Source of the DNA: Comamonas odontotermitis
Lineage (GTDB): Bacteria > Pseudomonadota > Gammaproteobacteria > Burkholderiales > Burkholderiaceae_C
Direction of reading: 5' to 3'
Assembly (NCBI RefSeq): GCF_014207855.1
Contig: NZ_JACHKZ010000011.1
Coordinates: 1 to 64,000 of the forward strand
DNA length: 64,000 bases
Below the pieces are notes generated by a model, which was given only the letters and a program-made list of their open reading frames with translations, did no database searches and was not told the DNA's origin. Positions 1 to 8,000 of this stretch are shown in pieces. The stretch's first letter is position 1, and each line of letters begins with the position of its first letter. The translations under genes and the position numbers were made by a program.

Positions 1-94
1 CACCGAGCTGGGCACGCCCCAAACGGTGGCCGTGGCATAACTACGTCTGGGGTTTGGGGAGACTCAGTCTCAAACCGATTTATGCAACAAAGCC
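1..94 (+). mobile_element. Right end of an IS5-family (IS903-group-like) insertion sequence, truncated by the window edge
   Basis: Positions 77-94 read gatttatgcaacaaagcc. Its reverse complement, ggctttgttgcataaatc, differs by one base from the 18-bp terminal inverted repeat I recall for IS903. A transposase C-terminus ends at position 40, and a hairpin (about 51-76, with gagac/gtctc and ggttt/aaacc arms) lies between that stop and the terminal repeat. The rest of the element is left of the window. IS903-type elements make 9-bp target duplications, so 95-103 (tctccagct) would be the predicted duplication; its partner is not visible. The sub-family is inferred from the repeat only. Confidence 0.72.
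2..40 (+). CDS. Transposase, last 12 codons only
   Basis: The plus-strand frame from position 2 reads TELGTPQTVAVA and stops at TAA 38-40, 36 bases before the IS terminal repeat at 77-94. That spacing from stop codon to terminal repeat is normal for an IS5-family transposase gene. Nothing catalytic is visible because the DDE domain lies outside the window. The call rests on the position next to the inverted repeat and on the look of the C-terminus. Confidence 0.55.
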   Translation, partial: TELGTPQTVAVA

Positions 95-299
95 TCTCCA
101 GCTCTGCACGTATCCAGGCCTTAATTTGGGCATGCGGATCGCTGTGCGGCATATCGAGCAGCGCTGGCCTGCTGTCTTGTAGGTACTCATAGAACAGGCC
201 AATTTGCTTGCGGGTGTCGTAGTACGGAAACCAGCCACCATTTAAATCCCGCATATTTTGCCGCCAGGTACGCCACAGCGCAATGACGGTTTTTTGCGT
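95..299 (-). pseudogene. Remnant of an unrecognised gene cut by the IS
   Basis: The minus frame is open from just after the TGA at 300-302 down to the IS boundary at 95. It then runs on into IS DNA with no natural end. A possible ATG at 252-254 would start MRDLNGGWFPYYDTRKQ. The segment is rich in aromatic and charged residues (for example GWFPYYDTR and FYEYLQDSRP), which looks like real protein rather than shadow coding. I do not recognise the family. The YYDTRKQIG stretch faintly recalls glyoxalase-fold proteins, but that is weak. The 3' end is presumably on the far side of the IS. Confidence 0.4.
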
Positions 300-467
300 T
301 CAGTATGTAGCATTGGATCTGGGTGCTGAAGTTTTTGCTTTGCGCCAATCCCATGGTGGCATGGGTTCAGAATCCTGCCAAAGGCCGAGTTTAGACAGGC
401 GGGCGCCCTTCTCGATCTCGCGCAGCCCTTCATAGCCCTTGCCGTACTTTACAAAGTGCCAAGCCAT
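300..467 (-). pseudogene. C-terminal fragment of a thermonuclease-like (SNase-fold) protein
   Basis: From ATG 465-467 the minus frame encodes 55 residues starting MAWHFVKYGKGYEG and containing GLWQD followed by PPWDWRK, then a TGA at 300-302. The order G-(L/M)-A-W-x-Y, an E/A-rich helix, GLW and PPW-(E/D)-(F/W)-R is typical of the last third of staphylococcal-nuclease homologues. The N-terminal half, which holds the catalytic Arg and Glu, is missing: upstream there is only a stop and then the nrdR terminator. It therefore looks like a decayed gene end. The alternative, a functional short ORF, is unlikely. Confidence 0.5.
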
Positions 468-527
468 GCTGTTGCCACTTGGTGATGACCTGCGTCTAGG
501 TGTGAAGCTTTACAGCCAGCTGCTATG

Positions 528-555
528 AAAAAAGCGAACCGAATGGTTCGCTTTT
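528..555 (-). terminator. Rho-independent terminator after nrdR
   Basis: Arms aagcgaacc (532-540) and ggttcgctt (545-553) pair perfectly around a gaat loop. Read on the minus strand, the stem is followed by a T run. It lies 34 bases beyond the nrdR stop codon. Confidence 0.85.
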
Positions 556-588
556 CTGTTGTGAGGGTGAGGGCAGGGTGATCCAGAC

Positions 589-1077
589 TCAGGGCTTTTT
601 CTTGCCCGTGTCCTTTTTGCCTGCCGCAGGCTTGGTCACCTCATCGACGATGGACTTGAACTGGTCGATGTCCTCGAAGCTGCGGTACACGCTGGCATAG
701 CGGATATAGGCCACCTTGTCGAGCTTTTGCAGCTCGGCCATCACCAGCTCGCCGATCAGATGGGTCTGCACCTCACGGGCGCCCAGGCTGCGCAGCTTGT
801 CTTCCACGTGTTCGAGCGCCATGTCCACCTTGTCGATGCTGACCGGGCGCTTGCGCAGCGCCAGGCTGAACGAGCCGCGCAGCCTGCTTCGGTCGTAATC
901 GATACGGCGGCCGTCTTTCTTGACGATGGCCGGGAAGCTCACTTCCGGCCGCTCATAGGTGGTAAAGCGCTTCTCGCAATGCCCGCACTGGCGCCTGCGC
1001 CGAATGAAGCCACCGTCTTCTGCCACACGGGTCTCGACCACCTGGGTGTCGGGATGGTTGCAGAAGGGGCATTTCAT
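589..1077 (-). CDS. nrdR: Transcriptional repressor NrdR
   Basis: This is a 162-residue zinc-ribbon/ATP-cone repressor that senses nucleotides and represses ribonucleotide reductase genes through NrdR boxes. The zinc ribbon is at the N-terminus: CPFC at residues 3-6 and CGHC at 31-34, separated by a basic RRRR patch. The ATP-cone domain (residues about 49-139) follows, beginning near [10 protein letters not shown]. Length is normal apart from a lysine-rich tail ([12 protein letters not shown]). It lies 20 bases downstream of glyA on the same strand, so the two probably share a transcript ending at the hairpin 528-555. Linkage of glyA and nrdR is common in proteobacteria. Confidence 0.97.
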   Translation of the reverse strand: MKCPFCNHPDTQVVETRVAEDGGFIRRRRQCGHCEKRFTTYERPEVSFPAIVKKDGRRIDYDRSRLRGSFSLALRKRPVSIDKVDMALEHVEDKLRSLGAREVQTHLIGELVMAELQKLDKVAYIRYASVYRSFEDIDQFKSIVDEVTKPAAGKKDTGKKKP

Positions 1078-1097
1078 AGGCGCTGGCGGTGCGTCAA

Positions 1098-2342
1098 TCA
1101 GCGATACACGGGGAAGCGGGCGGTCAGCGCGTTCACCTTGGCGCGCACGGCGGCGATGTTGGCTTCGTCGCGTGGGTTGTCCAGCACGTCGGCGATCAGG
1201 TTGGCCGTGAGGCGCGCTTCCTCGTCCTTGAAGCCACGGGTCGTCATGGCAGGGGTGCCGATGCGCACGCCGCTGGTCACCATTGGCTTTTCAGGGTCAT
1301 GGGGGATGGAGTTCTTGTTGATCGTCATGTGGGCAGCGCCCAGCACGGCTTCCGCTTCCTTGCCGGTGATGCCCTTGGCACGCAGATCGACCAGCATCAC
1401 ATGGCTTTGCGTGCCGCCCGAGACAATACGCAGGCCGCGTTGGGTCAGCGTTTCGGCCACGATGCGGGCGTTGGTCTTGACCTGCGCTGCATATTGCTTG
1501 AACTCGGGCTGCAGCGCTTCCTTGAAGGCCACGGCCTTGGCCGCGATCACGTGCATCAGAGGGCCGCCTTGCAGGCCGGGGAACACGGCGCTGTTGATGG
1601 CCTTTTCGTGCTCAGCCTTCATCAGGATCACGCCACCACGGGGGCCGCGCAGGCTCTTGTGGGTGGTGGTGGTCACCACATCGGCGTGCGGCACGGGGTT
1701 GGGGTACTCGCCAGCGGCAATCAGGCCGGCGTAGTGGGCCATGTCCACCATGAAGATGGCACCCACGTCCTTGGCCACCTTGGCAAAGCGGGCGAAATCG
1801 ATGGCGAGCGAATAAGCAGAAGCACCGGCAATGATCAGCTTGGGCTTGGTCTCGTGCGCCTTCTTCTCCATGGCGTCGTAGTCCAGCTCTTCCTTGTCGT
1901 TCAGGCCGTAGGAGACGACGTTGAACCACTTGCCCGAGATATTGAGAGGCATGCCGTGCGTCAGATGGCCGCCTTCGGCCAGGCTCATGCCCATGATGGT
2001 GTCGCCAGGCTTGAGGAAGGCGAGGAACACGGCTTCATTGGCCGAAGCGCCGCAATGGGGCTGCACATTGGCAGCTTCTGCGCCAAACAGCTCCTTGACG
2101 CGGTCGATGGCCAGCTTCTCGGCAATGTCCACATACTCGCAGCCACCGTAGTAGCGCTTGCCGGGGTAGCCTTCTGCATACTTGTTGGTCAGTTGGGTGC
2201 CCTGGGCCCACATCACGGCAGGCGATGCATAGTTTTCGCTGGCGATCAGCTCGATATGCTGTTCTTGGCGCTGGTTTTCGGCCTGGATGGCCGCAAAGAG
2301 TTCGGCGTCGGTCTGTTCGACAAGAATGTTACGTTGGTACAT
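1098..2342 (-). CDS. glyA: Serine hydroxymethyltransferase
   Basis: GlyA (414 aa) is a cytosolic PLP enzyme that interconverts serine plus tetrahydrofolate with glycine plus 5,10-methylene-THF. It supplies one-carbon units for purine, thymidylate and methionine synthesis. The PLP lysine is K229 in [14 protein letters not shown]. The N-terminal [10 protein letters not shown] and the [12 protein letters not shown] substrate-binding segment are intact. The ATG at 2340-2342 is the only start matching the family N-terminus. The 5' leader holds a ZTP riboswitch, so expression should rise when 10-formyl-THF is short and Z nucleotides accumulate. nrdR lies 20 bases downstream. Confidence 0.98.
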   Translation of the reverse strand: MYQRNILVEQTDAELFAAIQAENQRQEQHIELIASENYASPAVMWAQGTQLTNKYAEGYPGKRYYGGCEYVDIAEKLAIDRVKELFGAEAANVQPHCGASANEAVFLAFLKPGDTIMGMSLAEGGHLTHGMPLNISGKWFNVVSYGLNDKEELDYDAMEKKAHETKPKLIIAGASAYSLAIDFARFAKVAKDVGAIFMVDMAHYAGLIAAGEYPNPVPHADVVTTTTHKSLRGPRGGVILMKAEHEKAINSAVFPGLQGGPLMHVIAAKAVAFKEALQPEFKQYAAQVKTNARIVAETLTQRGLRIVSGGTQSHVMLVDLRAKGITGKEAEAVLGAAHMTINKNSIPHDPEKPMVTSGVRIGTPAMTTRGFKDEEARLTANLIADVLDNPRDEANIAAVRAKVNALTARFPVYR

Positions 2343-2402
2343 GACGGTCGGTTGAGTCAGAAGTAACCCCCTGCCCGCCAGAAGCTGGCGGTAGAAAGCA
2401 AG

Positions 2403-2562
2403 GGCTGCCCAGGCGCACGGCTAACACGTGGCAAGACACAGGCGGTGATCGTGGCACCGTAGTTCCTCGCACGGTACGCTCCCCGGTGGTTGCTGCAGGA
2501 CGGGCCTGCATTCCACGTCAACAATCTGGTTGCTCAGATGTCTATCGCCAGTCGCGTACCCG
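2403..2562 (-). promoter_or_regulatory. ZTP (pfl-motif) riboswitch in the glyA leader
   Basis: Read on the minus strand from 2562, the RNA carries the three conserved blocks of the pfl motif in order: gcgactggcg (about 2546-2555), accaccggggagcgtac, and cgcctgggca near the 3' end (about 2406-2415). The gtacgc of the first block pairs with the gcgtac that follows ggga, forming P1. A variable hairpin lies between them. This aptamer binds ZMP/ZTP, and glyA is a classic downstream gene. A second hairpin (ccgccag/ctggcgg, about 2377-2393) between aptamer and start codon is a candidate expression platform. It has no U-run, so control may be at translation. A possible -10, TACACT, is at 2566-2571, right at the aptamer 5' end. 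Confidence 0.9.
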
Positions 2563-2610
2563 GCTAGTGTAGCCGAGGCTTGGCAGAAGGCTGTTGCTTC
2601 TACTGGACTA

Positions 2611-2838
2611 AGAACGTGTTTACGATCTCCTCGCGCCGCGACAGTGGCTTTGCGGGGCGCCCGGCTAGGGATGGGATGCTAGGCGTAATACCGCAGCAAT
2701 AGCCCCGCTATTGCGAGGATTTGCAACGAAGCAGACCGCCCCTAGCCGGGCGCCCGCAAACCCACTGTCCCTACGGGTTGGAGTGAAATCGCCCGATTGC
2801 ACTCCAACGCGGCTGCGTAGAGATCGTAAACACGTTCT
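2611..2838. repeat. MITE-like inverted-repeat element, copy 1 (228 bp)
   Basis: The element is bounded by perfect 19-bp terminal inverted repeats: agaacgtgtttacgatctc at 2611-2629 and its complement at 2820-2838. Inside is a second nested inverted repeat of about 30 bases (2640-2669 against 2740-2769, one mismatch and one bulge). There is also a small hairpin gcaatagc-ccc-gctattgc near 2695-2713, and a gttggagtg/cactccaac pair near 2777-2807. There is no coding capacity. A related copy with the same ends is at 34221-34526. It sits between the glyA promoter and the terminator of the lytic transglycosylase gene. Confidence 0.8.
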
Positions 2839-2849
2839 ATTGCCAGGGC

Positions 2850-2878
2850 AAAGAAAAAGCACCCCGCAGGGTGCTTGT
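2850..2878 (-). terminator. Terminator of the lytic transglycosylase gene
   Basis: On the minus strand aagcaccc and ggggtgctt form a stem with a tgc loop, followed by TTTCTTT. It lies about 35 bases past the stop codon at 2914. Confidence 0.85.
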
Positions 2879-2913
2879 CTGGTATCCCGGCAGGCGGGCA
2901 GCCGCTCTGCGGA

Positions 2914-3873
2914 TCAGGAGCCCATGGACACGGTCGTGGATTCGGTCTTGGCGGGCTGCGCGACTGCTGCGCCGGACTTGTCCACCAGTGCTACGGTTGC
3001 AGTAGCGCCGTCTGCTGGTGCAGCGGGCTCTGAGGCCTTGTTTTGCACTGCAGGCATGGTGGTGGCCGGTACGCTGGCCTTGGCCGACAGCGATGGCTTG
3101 GCAGGAGGTTCTGCTGGGTTGCTGCGACCATTGGCCACTTGCTTGATGCGGAAATGCTCTGCCAGCACCTTGGCGGCGTACCCGCCGTCGTCCGGCAGGT
3201 TGGCGGCGCCTACATAGTATTTCAGGCCACCTTCGAGCGAGCCGGCGCGCTGGATGCATTCCTGCAGCACCTTCACACCTACGCGCAGGTTGGTCACCGG
3301 GTCAAAAGCGGCAAAGTGGCCGCCAAAGTGTTCGTACTTGTCGGTATGGATCTTGGTCATCACCTGCATCAGACCCTGGGCGCCCACCGAGCTTTGCGCG
3401 AAGGGGTTGAAGCTGGATTCCACGGCCATGATGGCCAGGATCAGCGTCGGGTCGAGCTTGGTTTCCTTGCCAACCTGGAAGGCTTCGGAGACCAGCACCG
3501 CCAGCGGTTCAGGCGCCACGCGGTATTTTTTGGCCAGCCAGTAGGCCACCGCTGCCTGGTTCTTGGGCAATTGCTGCGGGTTGGTGGCAGTCGCACGGTC
3601 CACCGCTGCGATGATGTTGGTGTCCGTGCCACCGGTGCTGTCGGCGGCTGCATCGCCAGCGTCGATCGCGCTTTCCTGGCGCGCCTGCAACCAGGTGCGC
3701 AGGTAATCTTCCCCTGCATTGCGCAAGTCTGCGCGCGAAAACAGGGTGAGCGCACAGAACGCCACCAACAAACCAACCAATGCCAAACTGTTGTGTGCCA
3801 TGGCCACAATGCCATGGGCTAGGGTGCCGCCCAAAGAGCGCGCACCGGCAGCCACTTTCGCGGAAGCCGTCAT
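2914..3873 (-). CDS. Membrane-anchored lytic transglycosylase (SLT domain)
   Basis: This murein-cleaving enzyme (319 aa) is tied to the inner membrane. One hydrophobic segment near residues 29-45 (LALVGLLVAFCALTLF) acts as anchor or uncleaved signal. The SLT/goose-lysozyme-like domain (about residues 115-240) carries the catalytic Glu152 in AIMAVESSFNP, then GAQGLMQVM and a C-terminal AYN-like YYVGAANLP. The last 80 residues are a low-complexity Ala/Pro/Thr tail. I chose ATG 3871-3873 because a GAAAGGA Shine-Dalgarno lies about 10 bases upstream. An in-frame start 31 codons earlier lacks one. It is transcribed alone, from a promoter near 4096-4125. Confidence 0.88.
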   Translation of the reverse strand: MTASAKVAAGARSLGGTLAHGIVAMAHNSLALVGLLVAFCALTLFSRADLRNAGEDYLRTWLQARQESAIDAGDAAADSTGGTDTNIIAAVDRATATNPQQLPKNQAAVAYWLAKKYRVAPEPLAVLVSEAFQVGKETKLDPTLILAIMAVESSFNPFAQSSVGAQGLMQVMTKIHTDKYEHFGGHFAAFDPVTNLRVGVKVLQECIQRAGSLEGGLKYYVGAANLPDDGGYAAKVLAEHFRIKQVANGRSNPAEPPAKPSLSAKASVPATTMPAVQNKASEPAAPADGATATVALVDKSGAAVAQPAKTESTTVSMGS

Positions 3874-4095
3874 ACCAATGATTCCTTTCTCAATCCTGCC
3901 TGTCCCGATCACCGCCGTAGTGGGGTTGAAGACTGGCAGGTAGCGCAACACCGTCCTGTGCTGCACCCATCAGGCTGCCCGCTGCTTTGCGGGCGGCCCT
4001 TGTCGTTTCATGCACGCTGCTCGCGTGTCAGGGGCTACGATCAAAACACCAAGTGAGGTGTGACTAAAAATTCAGCAAAAAATGCAATGGGACGA

Positions 4096-4125
4096 ATTCT
4101 AGAAGCTTGCTTAATAAACGGTCAA
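4096..4125 (-). promoter_or_regulatory. Sigma70-type promoter for the lytic transglycosylase gene
   Basis: On the minus strand TTGACC (4120-4125) and TAGAAT (4096-4101) are separated by 18 bases in an AT-rich stretch. They point at the gene starting at 3873. Confidence 0.6.
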
Positions 4126-5071
4126 TACTATAGAAGTCAGAAATAAGACAAAAAAGTAGTAAAAAAACGTGTATAGCGCTTCAGTGCCAGATTGCGGTGG
4201 GGTGCGTGAAGCAGAAAGGCGATGTACCCCTGCAACTTGGTAAAAACCCTGATTGTTCATCGCGCTCGATCCGAGCGATCTTCTGCTTCATATAGTTGCA
4301 ATATATGGCAAGTGCCGAGCAGATAAATACGAAAAATCACCCATAACTCTGGTATTTCGATGAATGATCTTGGGTCGCATGCTATGAAGTTATGAGTTAC
4401 CGGCCTGGCACTTCAGTAAGAATCGCCCCAAAGAAGACGACATGCATGGCTGCGCAAAAGCTGCCTGCCTGCTTCCGCACGGGAAGTTGCCGCTCGGGCT
4501 TGTGCGATCAGCCCAACGGCTACGCGCCAATACTTCTCGATGGCATTGGTCAATCACTCTGTATCCGCCAAAATTTCTTATAAAACCAGGGTAAAAATGC
4601 CTAATAACCTGTTGCATTCTCAGGTCTATACCTTGTTTTATATGGGTAAATATAAGGATGAGTGCAAGGAAAGCAAGATGCTCGGGAGCGAAAAGCCGGT
4701 TTTGGCGAGCAAACTGCCTTGTGTCTACTCTTCTTTCTGAGAAAAGAAGTGGCGGCTGTAGCGAAAGTGCCGCTGATGTAACAGTGGTAAATGGTTGGTC
4801 GCCGCAGGAAGCGGTCGCAGGTGGTCTGTGCCCGGAGTTGTACGAAGGGCTGGCAAGGCTTTCCCCAGGGCGATCCGGGTACTGTCTCTCTGATGTCTCT
4901 ATATATATAAGAGCGGGAATGCATCCCCAGGGATGCACAGAAATGAGTTCCACCGCGTTTAACGATTGTGAAAAGGTGGCTTGGGCTGACGCTGATTCGC
5001 TGTGCTGCTATCTATTTAGACGCTTCTTTGGGCACAATGCAGGTGTCGACCCCTGATTGAGGACTTTCGCC
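4126..5071. other. AT-rich gap of about 0.95 kb with no supported gene
   Basis: No frame here looks like real protein. The longest (a minus-strand frame of 187 codons, 4390-4953) has poor codon periodicity and no recognisable motif. Base composition is clearly more AT-rich than the flanks, with runs such as 4141-4170 and the alternating TA tract at 4901-4910. A perfect 7-bp hairpin (tgcatcc/ggatgca) lies at about 4920-4937. The likeliest content is decayed or acquired DNA plus the promoter of the gene starting at 5072. Confidence 0.6.
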
Positions 5072-8000
5072 GTGAGCGAACAACAAGAATCCCAAAAGAA
5101 AACGGGCGCAGGCCTGCGCTGGCTGCGCCGTCTGGCGTGGTGTGTGGTGGCGCTTCTGGCGCTATGGGCACTGTCATGGCTGGCCCTGCCATGGCTGTTG
5201 CGCACGCAGGGCGAAAAGATCGCCACTGAGAAGCTCGGGCGCGCAGTGCACATTGGCGCGGTAGAGTTCAAGCCCTGGTCGCTGGAGCTGACGGTGCGGG
5301 ACCTGCAGATTGCGGGGCCCGCGCCAGACAGCGAGCCCCAGTTTGCCGTGGACCGCGTGTATGTCGATGCCGATATCCAATCGGTCTTGCGGCTGGCGCC
5401 CGTGCTAGATGCCATCCAGATCGACAGACCCGTGGTGCGCGTGGCGCAGACCGCGCCCGGCAAATTTGACTTTGACGACATCGTTGCCAGGCTGAAGAAC
5501 CCGAACCCGCCGCCCGACGATGGCAAGACCGCGCACTTTGCGCTCTACAACATCGAGCTCAAGGACGGTCAGGTGCTGTTCCGCGATGACACCGTAGGCC
5601 AGACGCATGACCTGAGCGGCCTGCACCTGGGTATTCCATTCATCAGCAATCTGGAGTCCAAGCGTGAAATCAAGGTAGTGCCGCAGCTGTCCTTTGGCCT
5701 CAACGGCAGCCAGTTTGCCAGCCAGGCCGAATCGACGCCGTTTACCGATGACCGCAAGACCGACGCGAGTTTTGCGATCAAGGACCTGGATCTCAAGCCG
5801 TATCTGGGCTACATCCCGGCTTCCGTTCCGGTCAAGCTGGTATCCGGCGTGCTGAATGCCAATCTGAAGGTGGCTTTTGAACAGACGGACAAAGCAGCCG
5901 TCAAGCTGAGTGGCGATGTGCATGCCACAGGCGTGCAGGTGCATGACGCCAGCAACGACGAGTTGCTGGCCTGGATGCAATTGGACGTGCAACTGGCCGA
6001 CGTGCAGCCGCTTGCCGGGCAGGTACACATCGCCCGGGTGGCGCTCGATGGCGCGCAACTGTCGCTCAAGCGCGGCAAGGACGGCAAGCTGCGCCTGCTG
6101 GACGCGCAAGGTGAGCCCCTGCAGGCCAAGACTGCGACAGCGGATGACACCAAAAATGCTACTGAAAGCATAGCTTCAAGTGAAGAACTGGCAGGTGATG
6201 AAGGCATCAAGGATGCCAAAAATTCTGCCCAAGAGCCTGCTGGCTCCGATGCTGTTGCCAGTGCTTCTGCCGCAGCGCCTGCGAAGACCGCCCCGGCAGC
6301 CAAGCCAGCCGCATCCCGCGGCGGCGCAGGCAAGCCAGCCTGGAATGTGGTGGTGGACGAGCTTGCGCTCAAGCAGGTGCAAGGCCTGTGGGTGGATGAG
6401 AGCGTGCCTGTGCCAGCGCGTGTCCAGCTCAATGATTTTGCGATGACGGCCAGCAAGTTTGCCTGGCCTTTCAAGGAGCCCTTTGCTTTCCAGGGCGAAT
6501 CGGCCCTGTCTGGAGACAAAGGCGTTCCGTCCACGGGGCACATTGCCTTCAGCGGCAAGGCCACTGACCGGACTGCCGAGGTGGCGGTGAAGACCACCGC
6601 ACTGCCGCTACAGTTGGGCGCGTCTTACCTGACCGGCGTGATCGAGCCGGGGGTGCAGGGCAGTATTGACAGCGAAATGCAGCTGCATTGGCTGGGCGAG
6701 GCTGTGGAACTGAAGCTGGCGCAGCTCACGGTATCGGACGTGGCGCTGCAATGCAACAGCAAGGTCAACTGCGCAGCACCCCATGGCTCGGCCGTAGGCC
6801 TGAAGGGCAAAGACAATTTGCTTGAACTGCAGCAAATTCTGGTGAAGGATGCCACGCTCGATACCGCCAGGCAGCAGGTGGTGGTGGGCGCAATCGAACT
6901 GCTCAAGCCCGCACTGGGCGTGTCGCGCGACAAGAGCGGGCGCATGATGTTTGAAGACTGGCTGCCTGCGACCAAGGCGGCAAAGGCAGAGAAGTCTGAT
7001 AAATCTGAGAAAGAGGCGAAAAAACCTGGCAAGGACGCCTCGGCAGACAAACCCTGGGATGTGCAGCTCTCGCGCATTGCGGTCAAGGGCGCTAATGTGG
7101 CCTACCAGGACGAGTCCACCCCGCGCAAGGTAGCCGTGCGTCTGGCAGATTTTGATGTGGAACTGCGCGACTACGCGCCGCTGGCGACCAAAGCCAAGCC
7201 GTCACCACTGAAGGTGTCGGGCCGCATCGCCACGGGCCGCGCCGAGCCGGGCCGCCTGGTGTGGGATGGCAGCCTGGGCATGAGTCCGCTGTCGGCTGCA
7301 GGGCGCCTGAACCTGAGCCAGCTGCCGGTGCACGCCTTTGTTTCCTATGCCGAATCTGCGCTGCCGGTGCGGCTGATGCGGGCGGATGCCAGTTTCAAGG
7401 GCAGCATCGATTTTGTGCAATCACCCAAGGGGCCGGTGCTCAGCGTCAAGGGCGACGCCGGGCTGGATGATGTGCGCGTGCGGCCGCTGGCAGCTGCCAA
7501 AACGCTGAGAGCAGGCGATGATGCCGTCGATGCTATCGAAAAAGAAGCTTCTGTCGCAGATGGGGCGGGTGCCAAAGCGATAAAAACCTCTTCAAAATCA
7601 ACGGGTGTCGCGGCGCGCAGCGGTCTGGGTTCCGGCCTGGTTGGCGCCAGCGACGACTTGCTCAACTGGAAGGTACTGAGCCTGCGCGGCCTGGATGTTC
7701 AGATGGCGCCAGGGCAGCGTATGAAGGTCAAGGTAGGCGAGACGGCCTTGTCCGATTTCTATGCGCGCCTGATTGTTCAGGAAAACGGCAAGCTCAACCT
7801 GCAAGACCTGGGCGGCAGCGAAGGTGCCACAGGTACGCCTGACGCTGCGGTTGCCAATGGCGCTGATCTCGGCAAGGATGCCAAGGAGCCCAATGCTGCA
7901 AAGGCGGCCAATGCGGTAGCACCGGCTGTGTCAACGCCAGCGGTACCTGCCGCGACCGGTCCCATCATCGACATGGGCCCCATCACGCTGGCCGGTGGCA

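Noticed and set aside
95-254. Glyoxalase/VOC fragment interrupted by the IS
   Set aside because: Only the YYDTR stretch recalls that fold and the flanking residues do not. It is kept as an unrecognised remnant.
1089-2366. 425-codon plus-strand frame over glyA
   Set aside because: It is antisense to glyA with no family features.
2343-2562. Tetrahydrofolate or glycine riboswitch ahead of glyA
   Set aside because: The conserved blocks match the ZTP (pfl) motif instead, and no tandem glycine aptamer is present.
4390-4953. 187-codon minus-strand frame in the AT-rich gap
   Set aside because: It has no recognisable motif, poor codon pattern and several competing short frames on both strands.
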